A stretch of DNA of 37,877 bases from Oscillospiraceae bacterium (GTDB taxonomy: Bacteria > Bacillota > Clostridia > Oscillospirales > Acutalibacteraceae), in NCBI GenBank assembly GCA_031268095.1, contig JAIRXU010000067.1, forward strand, positions 1 through 37,877, in the 5' to 3' direction. The notes beneath the pieces were generated by a model. That model did no database searches. It saw nothing but the letters and a program-made list of their open reading frames with translations, and was not told the origin of the DNA. Each line of letters starts with the position of its first letter. The stretch's first letter is position 1. Shown here one piece after another: positions 21,730 to 30,583 of the stretch. A program made the position numbers and the translations under genes.

Positions 21730-22785
21730 GTGCAAACCGTTTCCGTTCCCCTGGGGGAACGCGCGTACGACGTCCGCATAGCGTCCGGCCTGCTGGACCG
21801 GGCCGCGGAATACTGTCTCCCGCTGATCCCGGGGAAGCGGGCGCTGCTTGTTTCCGACCAAACGGTCTATGCCCTTTATGGGCAGCGGTTAACCGAAGCG
21901 CTGACGGCGGCGGGCGTCCGGGTGGCGGCGGTGACTTTCCCGCCTGGGGAGGCCTCCAAGTCCCTGGCGACCTACGAAAAGATCCTGCAAGCCGCGGCGG
22001 CTGTTCCGCTGACGGGAGGCGACGCGTTCGTCGCTCTGGGCGGAGGGGTGACCGGCGACTTGACCGGCTTTGCCGCCGCGACCTATCACCGGGGGATCCG
22101 CTTTATGCAGGTTCCGACGACGCTGCTGGCGGCGGTGGATTCTTCCGTCGGCGGCAAGACGGGGGTCAATCTCCCGGCGGGGAAGAACCTCGTCGGCGCG
22201 TTCTGGCAGCCCCGGCTGGTGCTCTGCGACCCGGACCTGCTGCAAACCCTCGCTCCGGCGCGGTACGCTGACGGGTTGGCCGAGTGCCTGAAATATGGCG
22301 TCCTTTGGGACGAAGCGCTCTTTTCGCAGCTGGAACAGGGCGCGCTCTTCCGGGTGACGGAAGAACAGACGGCCCGCTGTGTGGAGCTCAAGCGGGATGT
22401 GGTGCTGCTGGACGAACGGGACGGCGGTCAGCGCCAGCTGCTCAACCTCGGCCACACCATCGGCCATGCCATCGAGCAGTCCAGCGGCTATGCCGTCAGC
22501 CACGGGGCGGCGGTGGGGCTGGGGATGCTGCTGATGGCCCGGCTCTTCTGCCCGGCGATTGCCGGCCGTCTGGCCCGTGCGCTGGAAGCCAACGGCCTGC
22601 CGACCCAATTGCATTTGTCCCTGACGCAGGTTGCCGAAGCCTTGACGCAGGACAAAAAGCGCGTCGGCGGGGAGATCACCCTGGTGGTGCCCCAACAGAT
22701 CGGGCAGTGCGAGCTGCGGAAACTGCCGGTGGCGGAGGTACAGAACCTGCTCTGCTCCGTTGAGGCAAAGGAGGAGATGGCATGA
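21730..22785 (+). CDS. aroB: 3-dehydroquinate synthase
   Basis: Second shikimate step: NAD- and Zn-dependent cyclisation of DAHP to 3-dehydroquinate. Key segments are FPPGEASKSL, ALGGGVTGDLTGFAAATYHRG, VPTTLLAAVDSSVGGKTGVN, GLAECLKYGV, and the metal ligands in LNLGHTIGHAIE and the SHGAAVGLGM helix. 351 residues is normal. The start is GTG at 21730 with AAAGGAGG at 21715-21722; no better ATG is near. It follows aroF by 22 bases and overlaps aroA by four (ATGA). Confidence 0.96.
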   Translation: MQTVSVPLGERAYDVRIASGLLDRAAEYCLPLIPGKRALLVSDQTVYALYGQRLTEALTAAGVRVAAVTFPPGEASKSLATYEKILQAAAAVPLTGGDAFVALGGGVTGDLTGFAAATYHRGIRFMQVPTTLLAAVDSSVGGKTGVNLPAGKNLVGAFWQPRLVLCDPDLLQTLAPARYADGLAECLKYGVLWDEALFSQLEQGALFRVTEEQTARCVELKRDVVLLDERDGGQRQLLNLGHTIGHAIEQSSGYAVSHGAAVGLGMLLMARLFCPAIAGRLARALEANGLPTQLHLSLTQVAEALTQDKKRVGGEITLVVPQQIGQCELRKLPVAEVQNLLCSVEAKEEMA

Positions 22786-23978
22786 CCCGCGTGCTTTCTC
22801 CCGCGGCTGCGCGCGGCTGTGTGGCCGCCGTTCCCTCAAAGTCTGACGCGCACCGGCTGCTGATTGTCTCGGCTCTGGCGGGCGCGCCGGGGGAGGTCCC
22901 CGCGGCGAACGAGGACATCCGCGCCACGGCGGACTGCCTGCGGGCGCTGCTGGGGCCGGGGGAGCCGCGCGCCGCCGACTGCGGGGAGAGCGGCTCGACC
23001 CTGCGCTTCCTGCTGCCGGTGGCCGCCGCGCTGGGCTTGGAGGTCACATTCACCGGCGGCGGACGGCTGCCGGAACGGCCGCTGGAACCGCTGCTGTCGC
23101 TGCTGCGGGCGCGGGGCTGCGCATTGTCTGCGGAGCGGCTGCCCCTGCGGATTTCCGGCCGGCTGCGGGCCGGGGAATATATTCTGGCCGGTGGCGTCAG
23201 TTCGCAGTACATTACGGGGCTGCTCTTCGCCCTGCCGCTGCTGGCGGGGGAGAGCCGGATTTGCCTGACCTCCCCGCTGGAATCGGCGGGTTACGTCCAA
23301 ATGACATTGCGCACCCTGGCGCGGTTCGGGATTGAGATTGCGGCGGTCCGGGACGGCTGGGCCGTTCCCGGCGGACAAACCTATCGGATCCCGGACGCCG
23401 TCCCGGCGCCCGAGGGCTGCTGGTCCAGCGCTGCTGCGCTGCTGGCGGCGGGGGCGCTGGCGGGGGAAGTCACGGTCGCGGGACTGGATCCGTTCTCCGC
23501 GCAGCCGGACCGGGCGGTGCTGGATCTGCTGCGGGCCATGGGCGCGGGAGCGGACGGCTGCACTGTCCGCCAAGCAAGGCTGCGGGGGATCACCATGGAC
23601 GCGGCGGACTGCCCGGACCTGGTACCGGTGATGGCGGCGGTCATGGCGCTGGCGGAAGGCGAAAGCCGGATTGTGGGCGCCGGGCGGCTGCGGCTCAAGG
23701 AGAGCGACCGTCTGCGGGCCATGGCGGAAAACCTGACCATTCTGGGCGCGGACGTGACGGAATTGCCCGACGGGCTGGCAATCCGGGGCAGGGAGACCCT
23801 GCGCGGCGGCGCGGTGGACAGCCGAAACGATCACCGCATCGCCATGGCTATGGCCGTTGCGGCCCTGCGCTGCGAAGGTCCGGTGACGCTGGTCGGCGCG
23901 GAAACGGTGCGGAAATCCTACCCGGCATTCTGGGAAGACTACAGTCAGCTCCTGACATCGAAATATCTAAAAAACTGA
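22782..23978 (+). CDS. aroA: 5-enolpyruvylshikimate-3-phosphate (EPSP) synthase
   Basis: Sixth shikimate step: transfer of enolpyruvyl from PEP to shikimate 3-phosphate. The phosphate-binding VPSKSDAHRLL carries catalytic Lys20; ADCGESGSTLRFLLP matches the PEP-binding loop, with Glu-Ser-Gly-Ser in place of the usual N-A-G-T; GGVSSQYITGLLFALPLL, LKESDRL and SRNDHRIAMAMAVAAL complete the two-domain fold. At 398 residues it is slightly short. ATG at 22782 overlaps the aroB stop, so translation is coupled. Confidence 0.95.
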   Translation: MTRVLSPAAARGCVAAVPSKSDAHRLLIVSALAGAPGEVPAANEDIRATADCLRALLGPGEPRAADCGESGSTLRFLLPVAAALGLEVTFTGGGRLPERPLEPLLSLLRARGCALSAERLPLRISGRLRAGEYILAGGVSSQYITGLLFALPLLAGESRICLTSPLESAGYVQMTLRTLARFGIEIAAVRDGWAVPGGQTYRIPDAVPAPEGCWSSAAALLAAGALAGEVTVAGLDPFSAQPDRAVLDLLRAMGAGADGCTVRQARLRGITMDAADCPDLVPVMAAVMALAEGESRIVGAGRLRLKESDRLRAMAENLTILGADVTELPDGLAIRGRETLRGGAVDSRNDHRIAMAMAVAALRCEGPVTLVGAETVRKSYPAFWEDYSQLLTSKYLKN

Positions 23979-23985
23979 GGTGCGT

Positions 23986-24972
23986 ATGGGATCTTCGTTC
24001 GGAGAAAATATCACAATTTCAATTTTTGGCCAGTCCCATTCCGAAGCGATCGGAGTGGTCATGGACGGTCTCCCCGCCGGGGAAGGGGTGGACCTTGGGC
24101 AGACGGCGGCCTTCCTGGCGCGGCGCGCGCCGGGACACCGGGTCGGCGACACCCCCCGCCGGGAGGCGGACGAAGCAAGGGTGCTTTCCGGCCTGGTGGA
24201 CGGCGTGACCTGCGGCGCGCCGCTTTGTGCCGTGATCGGGAACACCGACACGCGCTCCGCGGACTACGAAAACCTGCGCTTTGTGCCCCGGCCCGGCCAC
24301 GCGGATTTCCCGCTTCAGGCCAAGTTCGGCGGGGCGCAGGATATCCGGGGCGGAGGACATTCCTCGGGGCGGCTGACCGCGCCGCTCTGTTTCGCCGGGG
24401 CTGTGTGCCTGCAATTTCTCGCGCGCCGGGGCGTGACCGTTCGGGCCCGGATCCTGGAAATCGGCGGCGAGAGGGAAGACTTCGCGGCGGCGATCGACCG
24501 GGCGCGGACGGAAGGCGATTCTGTCGGCGGGATGATTGAATGCACGGCGGAAGGTCTCCCGGCGGGGCTCGGCGCGCCGATGTTCGGCGGAGTCGAAAAC
24601 CGGCTGGCAGCGGCGCTCTTTGGGATCCCGGCGGTGCGGGGCGTGGAGTTCGGCGAGGGATTCGCGGCGGCGCGGCTGCGGGGATCAGAAAACAACGACG
24701 CCTATTATATCGAGAACGGCGCGGTGCGGACCCGGACCAATCACCATGGCGGGGTTCTGGGTGGGATGACGACGGGAATGCCGCTGGTGCTGCGGGTGGC
24801 CGTCAAGCCGACGCCCTCCGTCGCGAAGCCGCAGCAAAGTGTGGATCTGCGGGAGATGCGGGACACACAGCTGCACATTGGCGGACGGCACGACGCGTGT
24901 ATTGTGCCGCGGGCGGTGCCGGTGGTGGAGGCGGTGACGGCCTGCGTACTGCTGGATCTCCTGCTGCATTAA
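23986..24972 (+). CDS. aroC: Chorismate synthase
   Basis: Last shikimate step: EPSP to chorismate, needing reduced FMN. Signatures are FGQSHSEAIGVVMDGLPAG near the start, GHRVGDTPRREADE, PRPGHADFP, GGGHSSGRLTAPLCFAG, and near the end HHGGVLGGMTTGMPLVLRVAVKPTPS and GRHDACIVPRAVPVVEA. I chose the ATG at 23986 because MGSSFGENI is the family start and GAGGTG lies just before it; a GTG at 23980 would add two residues. 328 residues, on the short side but with every motif present. It begins 7 bases after aroA. Confidence 0.95.
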   Translation: MGSSFGENITISIFGQSHSEAIGVVMDGLPAGEGVDLGQTAAFLARRAPGHRVGDTPRREADEARVLSGLVDGVTCGAPLCAVIGNTDTRSADYENLRFVPRPGHADFPLQAKFGGAQDIRGGGHSSGRLTAPLCFAGAVCLQFLARRGVTVRARILEIGGEREDFAAAIDRARTEGDSVGGMIECTAEGLPAGLGAPMFGGVENRLAAALFGIPAVRGVEFGEGFAAARLRGSENNDAYYIENGAVRTRTNHHGGVLGGMTTGMPLVLRVAVKPTPSVAKPQQSVDLREMRDTQLHIGGRHDACIVPRAVPVVEAVTACVLLDLLLH

Positions 24973-25021
24973 AATTTAGAGTAACAATGGTTCAGTATTC
25001 AAATTCAGAAAGGGGATCTTT

Positions 25022-26167
25022 ATGGGCTTGGAGGAAATCCGCGGGGAAATTGACCGCGTGGATGACGAGCTGGCGCGGCTGTTTTCCCGCCGCATGGCGC
25101 TGGCGGCGCGGGTCGCGCAGGAAAAACGGGACCGGGGCGGCCCGGTCCTGCGCGCCGGGCGGGAAGAAGCCATTGTGTCGCGTCTGCTGCGGCAGGCGGA
25201 GCCGGAGCTGGTGGTCCCGCTGCGGCAATTTTGCGCGACGCTCTTTCGCCTCAGCCGCGCCCACCAGCAGCTGCTGCTGGAAGGTCCGCCGCCGCTGGCC
25301 GCGGAGATTGCACAGGCATTGGCGGACACGCCGGAGACATTCCCGGACGCGGCGACGGCAGCCTGCCAGGGAATTGAGGGAGCCTATAGCCAAATCGCCT
25401 GCAATCAACTATTTGAAAACCCTAAAATCCTATACGTCCGGACCTTTGACGCGGTATTCCGGGCGGTGGAGCAGGGGCTGTGCCGCTACGGGGTATTGCC
25501 GATCGAAAACAGCAGTTTCGGCAGCGTGACCCAGGTTTACGATTTGATGAAGAAGCACCATTGCCGCATTGTCCGGGGGCTGCGGCTGCGGGTGGACCAC
25601 TGCCTGCTCAGCCGGGCCGGGTCGGCCGCGAAGGTGCGGGAGATATTCTCCCACGAACAGGCGCTGGGGCAGTGCAGTGATTTTCTGCGCTCCCTCGGGG
25701 ACGTAAAAATCACCGTCTGCGAGAATACGGCGGTGGCGGCGCAGCTGGCGGCGGAGGCCGGGCGGGAAGACGCGGCGGCCCTCTCCTCCGAGGAATGCGC
25801 GGCGCTCTACGGCCTGCGGATTCTGCGCAGGAAGGTCCAGAACGCGGATAACAACGAAACCAGATTCATCTGCATTTCCCGCCGGACGGAGCTTTACCCC
25901 GGTGCGAACCGATGCAGTATGATGCTGACGCTGCGGCACCAGCCGGGATCCCTGGTTTCCATGCTGGACCTGCCCGCGTCCCAGGGGGTGAACCTGACAA
26001 AACTGGAGAGCCGCCCGGTCCTGGGAAAAGAATTCGAATTCCTGTTTTATTTCGACCTGGATGCCGACGCGACGCGCCCCGAAACCATGGAGCTGCTCTG
26101 CCGCATGGCGGCCCAGGCGGAGGAGTTCACGTTTTTGGGCAGCTATCTGGAGAGAACCACAGAATAA
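25022..26167 (+). CDS. pheA: Bifunctional chorismate mutase/prephenate dehydratase
   Basis: Turns chorismate into phenylpyruvate. Residues 1-90 are an AroQ-type mutase (IRGEIDRVDDELARLFSRRM and the basic VAQEKR). Residues about 115-290 are the dehydratase, with GIEGAYSQIAC, PIENSSFGSV and the catalytic TRF in NNETRFICISRR. Residues about 300-375 form an ACT domain with PGSLVSMLDL and LTKLESRPV, the phenylalanine-binding element for feedback inhibition. 381 residues, three domains intact. The ATG at 25022 has GAAAGGGG upstream. Its place in the operon ties shikimate flow to phenylalanine; no tyrA is present in the window. Confidence 0.95.
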   Translation: MGLEEIRGEIDRVDDELARLFSRRMALAARVAQEKRDRGGPVLRAGREEAIVSRLLRQAEPELVVPLRQFCATLFRLSRAHQQLLLEGPPPLAAEIAQALADTPETFPDAATAACQGIEGAYSQIACNQLFENPKILYVRTFDAVFRAVEQGLCRYGVLPIENSSFGSVTQVYDLMKKHHCRIVRGLRLRVDHCLLSRAGSAAKVREIFSHEQALGQCSDFLRSLGDVKITVCENTAVAAQLAAEAGREDAAALSSEECAALYGLRILRRKVQNADNNETRFICISRRTELYPGANRCSMMLTLRHQPGSLVSMLDLPASQGVNLTKLESRPVLGKEFEFLFYFDLDADATRPETMELLCRMAAQAEEFTFLGSYLERTTE

Positions 26168-26194
26168 TATGCCAAGGTGCACCGGAGGTACCCT

Positions 26195-27451
26195 ATGGAT
26201 TTTGGCCTGATCGGCGAGACCCTGGACCACAGCTACTCCGCGGAAATCCATCAGCGTCTGCGGGGGTACGATTACCGTCTTTGCCCCATGCCGCCGGAGG
26301 CCCTGCCCGCTTTCTTTGCGGCGCGGGACTTCCGGGGGATCAACGTGACGATCCCATATAAACGGGCCGTCATGCTCTACTGCGACGCGCTGGACGAGAC
26401 GGCGCGGCGGATTGGCAGCGTCAATACCGTGATCCGTCAGCCGGACGGGAGGCTGACCGGCTACAATACGGATCTGGCGGGATTCCGGACCATGCTCTCG
26501 GCGGCGGGGATTTCCCTGGCCGGGCGGCGGGTGATGATCCTTGGCAGCGGCGGAACCGCCCAGACGGCGAAAGCGGCGGCGGCCGACGCGGGCGCGGCAA
26601 AGGTGACAGTGGTCTCTCGCGGCGGCGAAGTGAATTACGAAACCTGCGCGGAACGCTGTCCGGATACGGAAGTGATCCTGAATACCACCCCGGTGGGGAT
26701 GTTTCCCCGGAGCGATGCCCGCCCGCTGGACCTGTCGGCATTTCCCTGCTGCGGGGCGGTGGCGGACGCGATCTATCATCCCCTGCGCACCCGGCTGCTT
26801 CAGCAGGCGGAGGAGCTGGGGATGCGCTGCGCCGGAGGGCTGCGGATGCTGACGGCCCAGGCCAAGGCGGCTGGGGATCTCTTCACCGGCGCGCCTCAGC
26901 CGGACGAAAGAGCCGAGGCCGTGTACCGGTCCCTGCGCGGGGAACTGACCAACTGGGTGCTGATCGGTATGCCCGGCTGCGGGAAGAGCACCGTCGGCGC
27001 GGCGCTGGCCTGGCGGAGCGGGCGGCCCTTTGTGGATCTTGACGAACTGGCGGAAGAGCGGGCGGGGATGCCCGCGGCGGAACTAATCAGACAGGAAGGG
27101 GAGGGAGCCTTCCGGGACCTGGAAGAAGCGCTGATTCGGGAGGTCGGCGCGCGGACCGGGCAGGTGATTGCCACCGGCGGCGGCGCGGTCCTGCGGGAGG
27201 GCAACGTCTTCGCGCTGCGGCAAAACGGGAAACTGCTCTGGATCCGGCGGGAGCTGCGGCACCTCGCCCGCGAGGGGCGGCCGCTTTCCTCCGGCGACGA
27301 AGCCTTGGCCCGAATGGCCGAGCGCCGCGTCCCGCTGTATGAGCGGGCGGCGGATGGTTCTGTCGAGCACGGCGAGGATTGGGACGGCCTCGCAAACGCG
27401 GCCTGGGATTGGTTTACAGCGGAATCAGAAAGAAAGGGAGACGGCACATGA
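26195..27451 (+). CDS. aroE-aroK: Shikimate dehydrogenase-shikimate kinase fusion
   Basis: One protein for two steps. Residues 1-240 are shikimate dehydrogenase: [10 protein letters not shown] binds shikimate, NVTIPYK holds catalytic Lys56, YNTDLAG holds Asp93 and ILGSGGTAQ is the NADP loop. Residues about 250-418 are shikimate kinase: P-loop [11 protein letters not shown] (258-268), DLDEL for magnesium, FRDLEE with the shikimate-binding Arg307, ATGGGAV (326-332), and the lid region EGRPLSS. The two run together through a short linker around [12 protein letters not shown]. The usual order of steps is dehydrogenase then kinase, so the fusion joins consecutive reactions. ATG at 26195 has GGAGGT before it; the frame upstream to a GTG at 26177 adds six residues over the ribosome site. 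418 residues. Confidence 0.95.
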   Translation: MDFGLIGETLDHSYSAEIHQRLRGYDYRLCPMPPEALPAFFAARDFRGINVTIPYKRAVMLYCDALDETARRIGSVNTVIRQPDGRLTGYNTDLAGFRTMLSAAGISLAGRRVMILGSGGTAQTAKAAAADAGAAKVTVVSRGGEVNYETCAERCPDTEVILNTTPVGMFPRSDARPLDLSAFPCCGAVADAIYHPLRTRLLQQAEELGMRCAGGLRMLTAQAKAAGDLFTGAPQPDERAEAVYRSLRGELTNWVLIGMPGCGKSTVGAALAWRSGRPFVDLDELAEERAGMPAAELIRQEGEGAFRDLEEALIREVGARTGQVIATGGGAVLREGNVFALRQNGKLLWIRRELRHLAREGRPLSSGDEALARMAERRVPLYERAADGSVEHGEDWDGLANAAWDWFTAESERKGDGT

Positions 27452-27915
27452 CCGTTTGGATCATCAACGGCCCGAACCTCAACATGCTGGGGATCCGGGA
27501 ACCGGAAATTTACGGAAAAGAAACGCTGGCGGACCTGGAGCGTTTCTGCCGGGCGGCGGGAGCGGCCTGCGGCGCGGCGGTGGAGTTCTTCCAGTCCAAT
27601 CATGAAGGAGAGCTGGTGACAATGATCCAGCAGGCCCTGGGCAGGGCGGACGGCATCGTTATTAACCCGGCGGCCTACACCCACACCAGCGTCGCCATCC
27701 TTGACGCGCTGAAGGCCGTGGCGCTCCCGGCGGTGGAGGTGCATTTGAGCGACGTGAGCCGGCGGGAGGAATTTCGCCGGGTGTCGTATTCTTCGCTGGG
27801 TTGCCGGAAGGTGATCGCCGGAAAGGGCTTCGAAGGTTACCGGGAGGCGATCGGTTGGCTGACGAAACTGACGGAAGAAGAAATCCCGAAAGAAAAAGCA
27901 AAGCGCAATTTGTAA
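27448..27915 (+). CDS. aroQ: 3-dehydroquinate dehydratase, type II
   Basis: Third shikimate step: dehydration of 3-dehydroquinate. The type II fold is shown by [41 protein letters not shown] and [15 protein letters not shown], with the catalytic Tyr (IYG) and His (VHLS) present. 155 residues, normal. The ATG overlaps the previous stop (ATGA), so it is coupled to the aroE-aroK gene. It closes the operon; only a weak AT-rich hairpin near the stop (AATTTGTAAATTTTTTT) could act as terminator. Confidence 0.96.
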   Translation: MTVWIINGPNLNMLGIREPEIYGKETLADLERFCRAAGAACGAAVEFFQSNHEGELVTMIQQALGRADGIVINPAAYTHTSVAILDALKAVALPAVEVHLSDVSRREEFRRVSYSSLGCRKVIAGKGFEGYREAIGWLTKLTEEEIPKEKAKRNL

Positions 27916-27942
27916 ATTTTTTTGTTCCGGTCCCGTACCCTC

Positions 27943-27971
27943 TTTCATTTTTGCGCAGACTGGTATATAAT
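27943..27971 (+). promoter_or_regulatory. Candidate promoter of the alpha-galactosidase gene
   Basis: A perfect TATAAT (27966-27971) has TTTCAT 17 bases upstream (27943-27948), a weak -35. The start codon is 58 bases after the -10, with AAAGGAGG between. Confidence 0.5.
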
Positions 27972-28028
27972 ATAACATAAATAAAGGCGGAGAGACAGCA
28001 GCAAGTTCGCCAAAGGAGGAACGGAAGC

Positions 28029-29780
28029 ATGGCAATCGGAAAAATTCTCGCCGGGTTGGGCGCGGCCGCCGGGGCCGCCGCCGGGGTGAAAGCCCTCAGC
28101 CAGGCATGGAAAGACAAGAAGGTGGATCTGCCGCGCGCGGTCAGGCAGATCAGTCAGGTCGTAAAACTGAACTTGCCCCAGACGCAGACTTACCAAAACG
28201 GCGCGGCCCTGACCCCGCCGATGGGCTGGTCCAGCTGGAACACCTTCCGCAACCGCTTCAACGAGACGCTGATTCTGGAGATTGCCGAGGCGATGGAGAA
28301 GTCCGGGCTGGCGGAGGCCGGGTACCGGTTCGTGAATATCGACGATTGCTGGCAGTCCTCCAGCCGGGACGCGAACGGGCGGCTCCAGGGAGACTTGGTG
28401 ACCTTTCCCAGCGGAATCCCCGCGCTGGTGCGGGCGGTCAATGCCCGGGGGCTGAAGCTGGGACTCTACAGCTCCAACGGGGAGCTGACGTGCGAAGACC
28501 TGCCCGCCAGCCTGGGGCATGAAGCGGTGGACGCGCGGACGCTGGCGGAATGGGGGGTAGAGTACTTTAAGTATGACTACTGCCACAACCATACCCTGCC
28601 GTTCCGGGCCCCCTGCATCGAAAAAATCGCCGTCGGGGCGCTGGGCAGCGGGGCGGAGGACGTGTATTCCGCAGAAGACGCGCTGCTGGAAGGCGGCGCG
28701 CAGATCGTAGAGGACGAGCGGCTGGAAACCGGAAAATACGCGGCGGGCCTGTCCTTCAACGGCGGCGCGATCACCTTTCCGCAGGTCGCTGTGCCGGAAG
28801 ACGGACTGTATGCCCTGACGCTGTGCATCCGCAAAAAAAGCCACTCCGACAAATTCGCGGTCATTGAGATCAACGGCGCGGACCGCTACGACACCATTGT
28901 CCCGGCCACCTGGGCGATGACCAAAGAGGGGCGGCACCAGCTGCTGGTCCGCCTGCGCGCCGGAGCCAACACCATCCGGATCTTCAACCCCATCGCGTCC
29001 AGGATGGACAGCGCCGCGTACCAGTACGCCAGCATGGGGCGGGAGCTCAAAAAAGCCGCGCGGGAATATGCCGCCCGGGCCGGGACCGAGGAAAAACCCA
29101 TCACCTATTCCATCTGCGAGTGGGGGTTCAACCTGCCCTGGAAATGGGGCAGGCAGGCGGGGAATCTCTGGCGCACGACGATGGACATCAAGCCTTACTG
29201 GCTGTCCGTTGTGGGAATCTACGAAATCAACGTCCGCCTGGCGGCCCATGCGGGGCCCGGCGGCTGGAACGATCCGGATATGCTGGAGGTCGGCAACGGG
29301 GCGCTGGGCTTCGAAGAAAACAAGGCGCACTTTACGCTTTGGTGCATGATGGCCGCGCCGCTGATTCTGGGCAACGACGTGCGCGGTTTCCTGCGGGCGG
29401 ACGGGTCGCCGGACGTCACGAACGAGGCATATCAGATCGTTACCAACCGGGACATGATTGCTGTTGACCAGGATCCCCTGGGTGCGCCCTGCCGCCGGAT
29501 TTCCAGCACCGGGGTCCAGGACATTCTCGTCAAGCCCCTGGCGGGCGGGGAAGCGGCGGTCTGTTTCTTCAACAAGGCAAATGAGTCCCGGGACTTTGAA
29601 CTGCGGATGAACAGCGTCGTCTGCAAGGACTTTGTGGATCTGCCCTTTGCGGAGGAATACGAGATCACCGACCTTTGGACCAAGCACAGCAGCGAGATTG
29701 CCGACGTTCTGCGCTGCTCCGTCCCGCCCCACGGCGTCCGGGTCTATCGCGTCAAGACAAAAGCGCCGGCGGTGGAATAA
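28029..29780 (+). CDS. GH27 alpha-galactosidase with an inserted carbohydrate-binding-like domain
   Basis: Hydrolyses terminal alpha-galactosides. The barrel starts at TPPMGWSSWN (62-71) and FVNIDDCW (101-108). The nucleophile is Asp183 in YFKYDYC. The acid/base is Asp386 in LWRTTMDIK by comparison with human alpha-galactosidase, and GGWNDPDML (around 410-420) is the standard loop. The barrel is split: residues about 205-340 form an extra beta-rich segment with AITFPQVAVPEDGLYALTL and GRHQLLVRLRAGANTIRIF, the pattern of CBM6/35-like sandwiches. It explains the length of 583 residues against about 400 for simple enzymes. The N-terminus has an Ala/Gly-rich stretch (7-20) but no convincing signal peptide, so a cytosolic enzyme acting on imported oligosaccharides is likely. 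The start at 28029 has AAAGGAGG upstream. Confidence 0.93.
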   Translation: MAIGKILAGLGAAAGAAAGVKALSQAWKDKKVDLPRAVRQISQVVKLNLPQTQTYQNGAALTPPMGWSSWNTFRNRFNETLILEIAEAMEKSGLAEAGYRFVNIDDCWQSSSRDANGRLQGDLVTFPSGIPALVRAVNARGLKLGLYSSNGELTCEDLPASLGHEAVDARTLAEWGVEYFKYDYCHNHTLPFRAPCIEKIAVGALGSGAEDVYSAEDALLEGGAQIVEDERLETGKYAAGLSFNGGAITFPQVAVPEDGLYALTLCIRKKSHSDKFAVIEINGADRYDTIVPATWAMTKEGRHQLLVRLRAGANTIRIFNPIASRMDSAAYQYASMGRELKKAAREYAARAGTEEKPITYSICEWGFNLPWKWGRQAGNLWRTTMDIKPYWLSVVGIYEINVRLAAHAGPGGWNDPDMLEVGNGALGFEENKAHFTLWCMMAAPLILGNDVRGFLRADGSPDVTNEAYQIVTNRDMIAVDQDPLGAPCRRISSTGVQDILVKPLAGGEAAVCFFNKANESRDFELRMNSVVCKDFVDLPFAEEYEITDLWTKHSSEIADVLRCSVPPHGVRVYRVKTKAPAVE

Positions 29781-29846
29781 CGCATAAACAGCGTTCCCCG
29801 CGCATAGGATGCTATCGAAGTATCCGCGCGAAAGGGGAGCGCCGCT

Positions 29847-30134
29847 ATGCAGTGCTGTATTACGGATCTGCGCAATAAGGACGTCATCAACAAAAAGACC
29901 GGGGCCCGGCTGGGCAATGTCTGCGACGCGGAAGTCGATACCTGCACCGGACGGGTGACGGCGTTCATCGTTCTGGGCCGGGCAAAGCTGCTGGGGCTTT
30001 TTTCCCGGGAAGAATTCCTGATCTCCTGGGAAAACATCGAAGTGATCGGGGATGATATCATCCTGGTCAACGGGCACGAGCACCGCGGCGAACTGCGCCG
30101 CCGGGGCGGCGGCGCGGAGGGGTTTTTCCGCTGA
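29847..30134 (+). CDS. YlmC/YmxH-family PRC-barrel protein
   Basis: A 95-residue protein with DLRNKDVINKKTGARLGNV, DAEVDTCTGRVTAFIVLG and ISWENIEVIGDDIILV, the PRC-barrel pattern of the YlmC/YmxH family. Members are common in spore-forming Firmicutes and are counted among sporulation genes. The ATG at 29847 follows AAAGGGGAG (29832-29840). The gap upstream holds a loose hairpin (CGCG/GGAT with ATCC/CGCG, 29799-29830). A Gly/Arg-rich tail (RRRGGG) ends the protein. Confidence 0.88.
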   Translation: MQCCITDLRNKDVINKKTGARLGNVCDAEVDTCTGRVTAFIVLGRAKLLGLFSREEFLISWENIEVIGDDIILVNGHEHRGELRRRGGGAEGFFR

Positions 30135-30146
30135 ACGTTCCGGCGC

Positions 30147-30320
30147 TCAGGTCTTGTGCCGGTCCACCCATTCCTTCGCTTTGGTGACGTTTTGTTCGTT
30201 TTGGACAGCGGCGTTTGATCCCGGCTGGCGGGCGTCGGGCTGGGCGTCGGCGCTCGTGCGGGAAGAGGACAAGGTTTTGGGCGGCCGGGGCGGCCGGTTC
30301 CGTTTCGAAGAATTTGGCAT
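30147..30320 (-). CDS. Small basic, spore-type protein (57 residues)
   Basis: The minus-strand ATG at 30320 has AAAGGAG seven bases upstream, a near-perfect ribosome site, which is the main argument for this gene. The product begins MPNSSKRNRPPRPPK, is rich in Pro, Arg, Ser and Gln, and ends VTKAKEWVDRHKT. The closing AKEWVD element resembles small clostridial proteins of the DUF3787/CPC_1213 type; this is a resemblance from memory, not a proven match. The gene is convergent with the YlmC/YmxH-type gene (stops 12 bases apart). Confidence 0.6.
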   Translation of the reverse strand: MPNSSKRNRPPRPPKTLSSSRTSADAQPDARQPGSNAAVQNEQNVTKAKEWVDRHKT

Positions 30321-30499
30321 GGGAATGCTCCTTTCTCGGCGCTTTTGTGGCATTGGTCCGGTTTTTTTGTTCCCAACAGGGTTTGTGCGGCTTCGCATAA
30401 TTTCGCACAATCTGGTTTAGCCCCGTGTTTAGAATCCCCTTTTAACATCCTGGTAGCCTGTAGTATCCCCTGGCAGTTTCCGGTTTTTTCAGAAAAGAT

Positions 30500-30528
30500 T
30501 TGACAGAGCTTTGGCAATGTGCTATTCT
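30500..30528 (+). promoter_or_regulatory. Promoter of the lipid kinase gene
   Basis: TTGACA (30500-30505) and TATTCT (30523-30528) are separated by 17 bases, 55 bases before the start codon. The rest of the 30321-30499 stretch shows no gene I can support. Confidence 0.75.
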
Positions 30529-30583
30529 AGTAATAACGATGGGGTTTGATAAGCGAGTCTGATAGATATTGAGGATAATCGCC

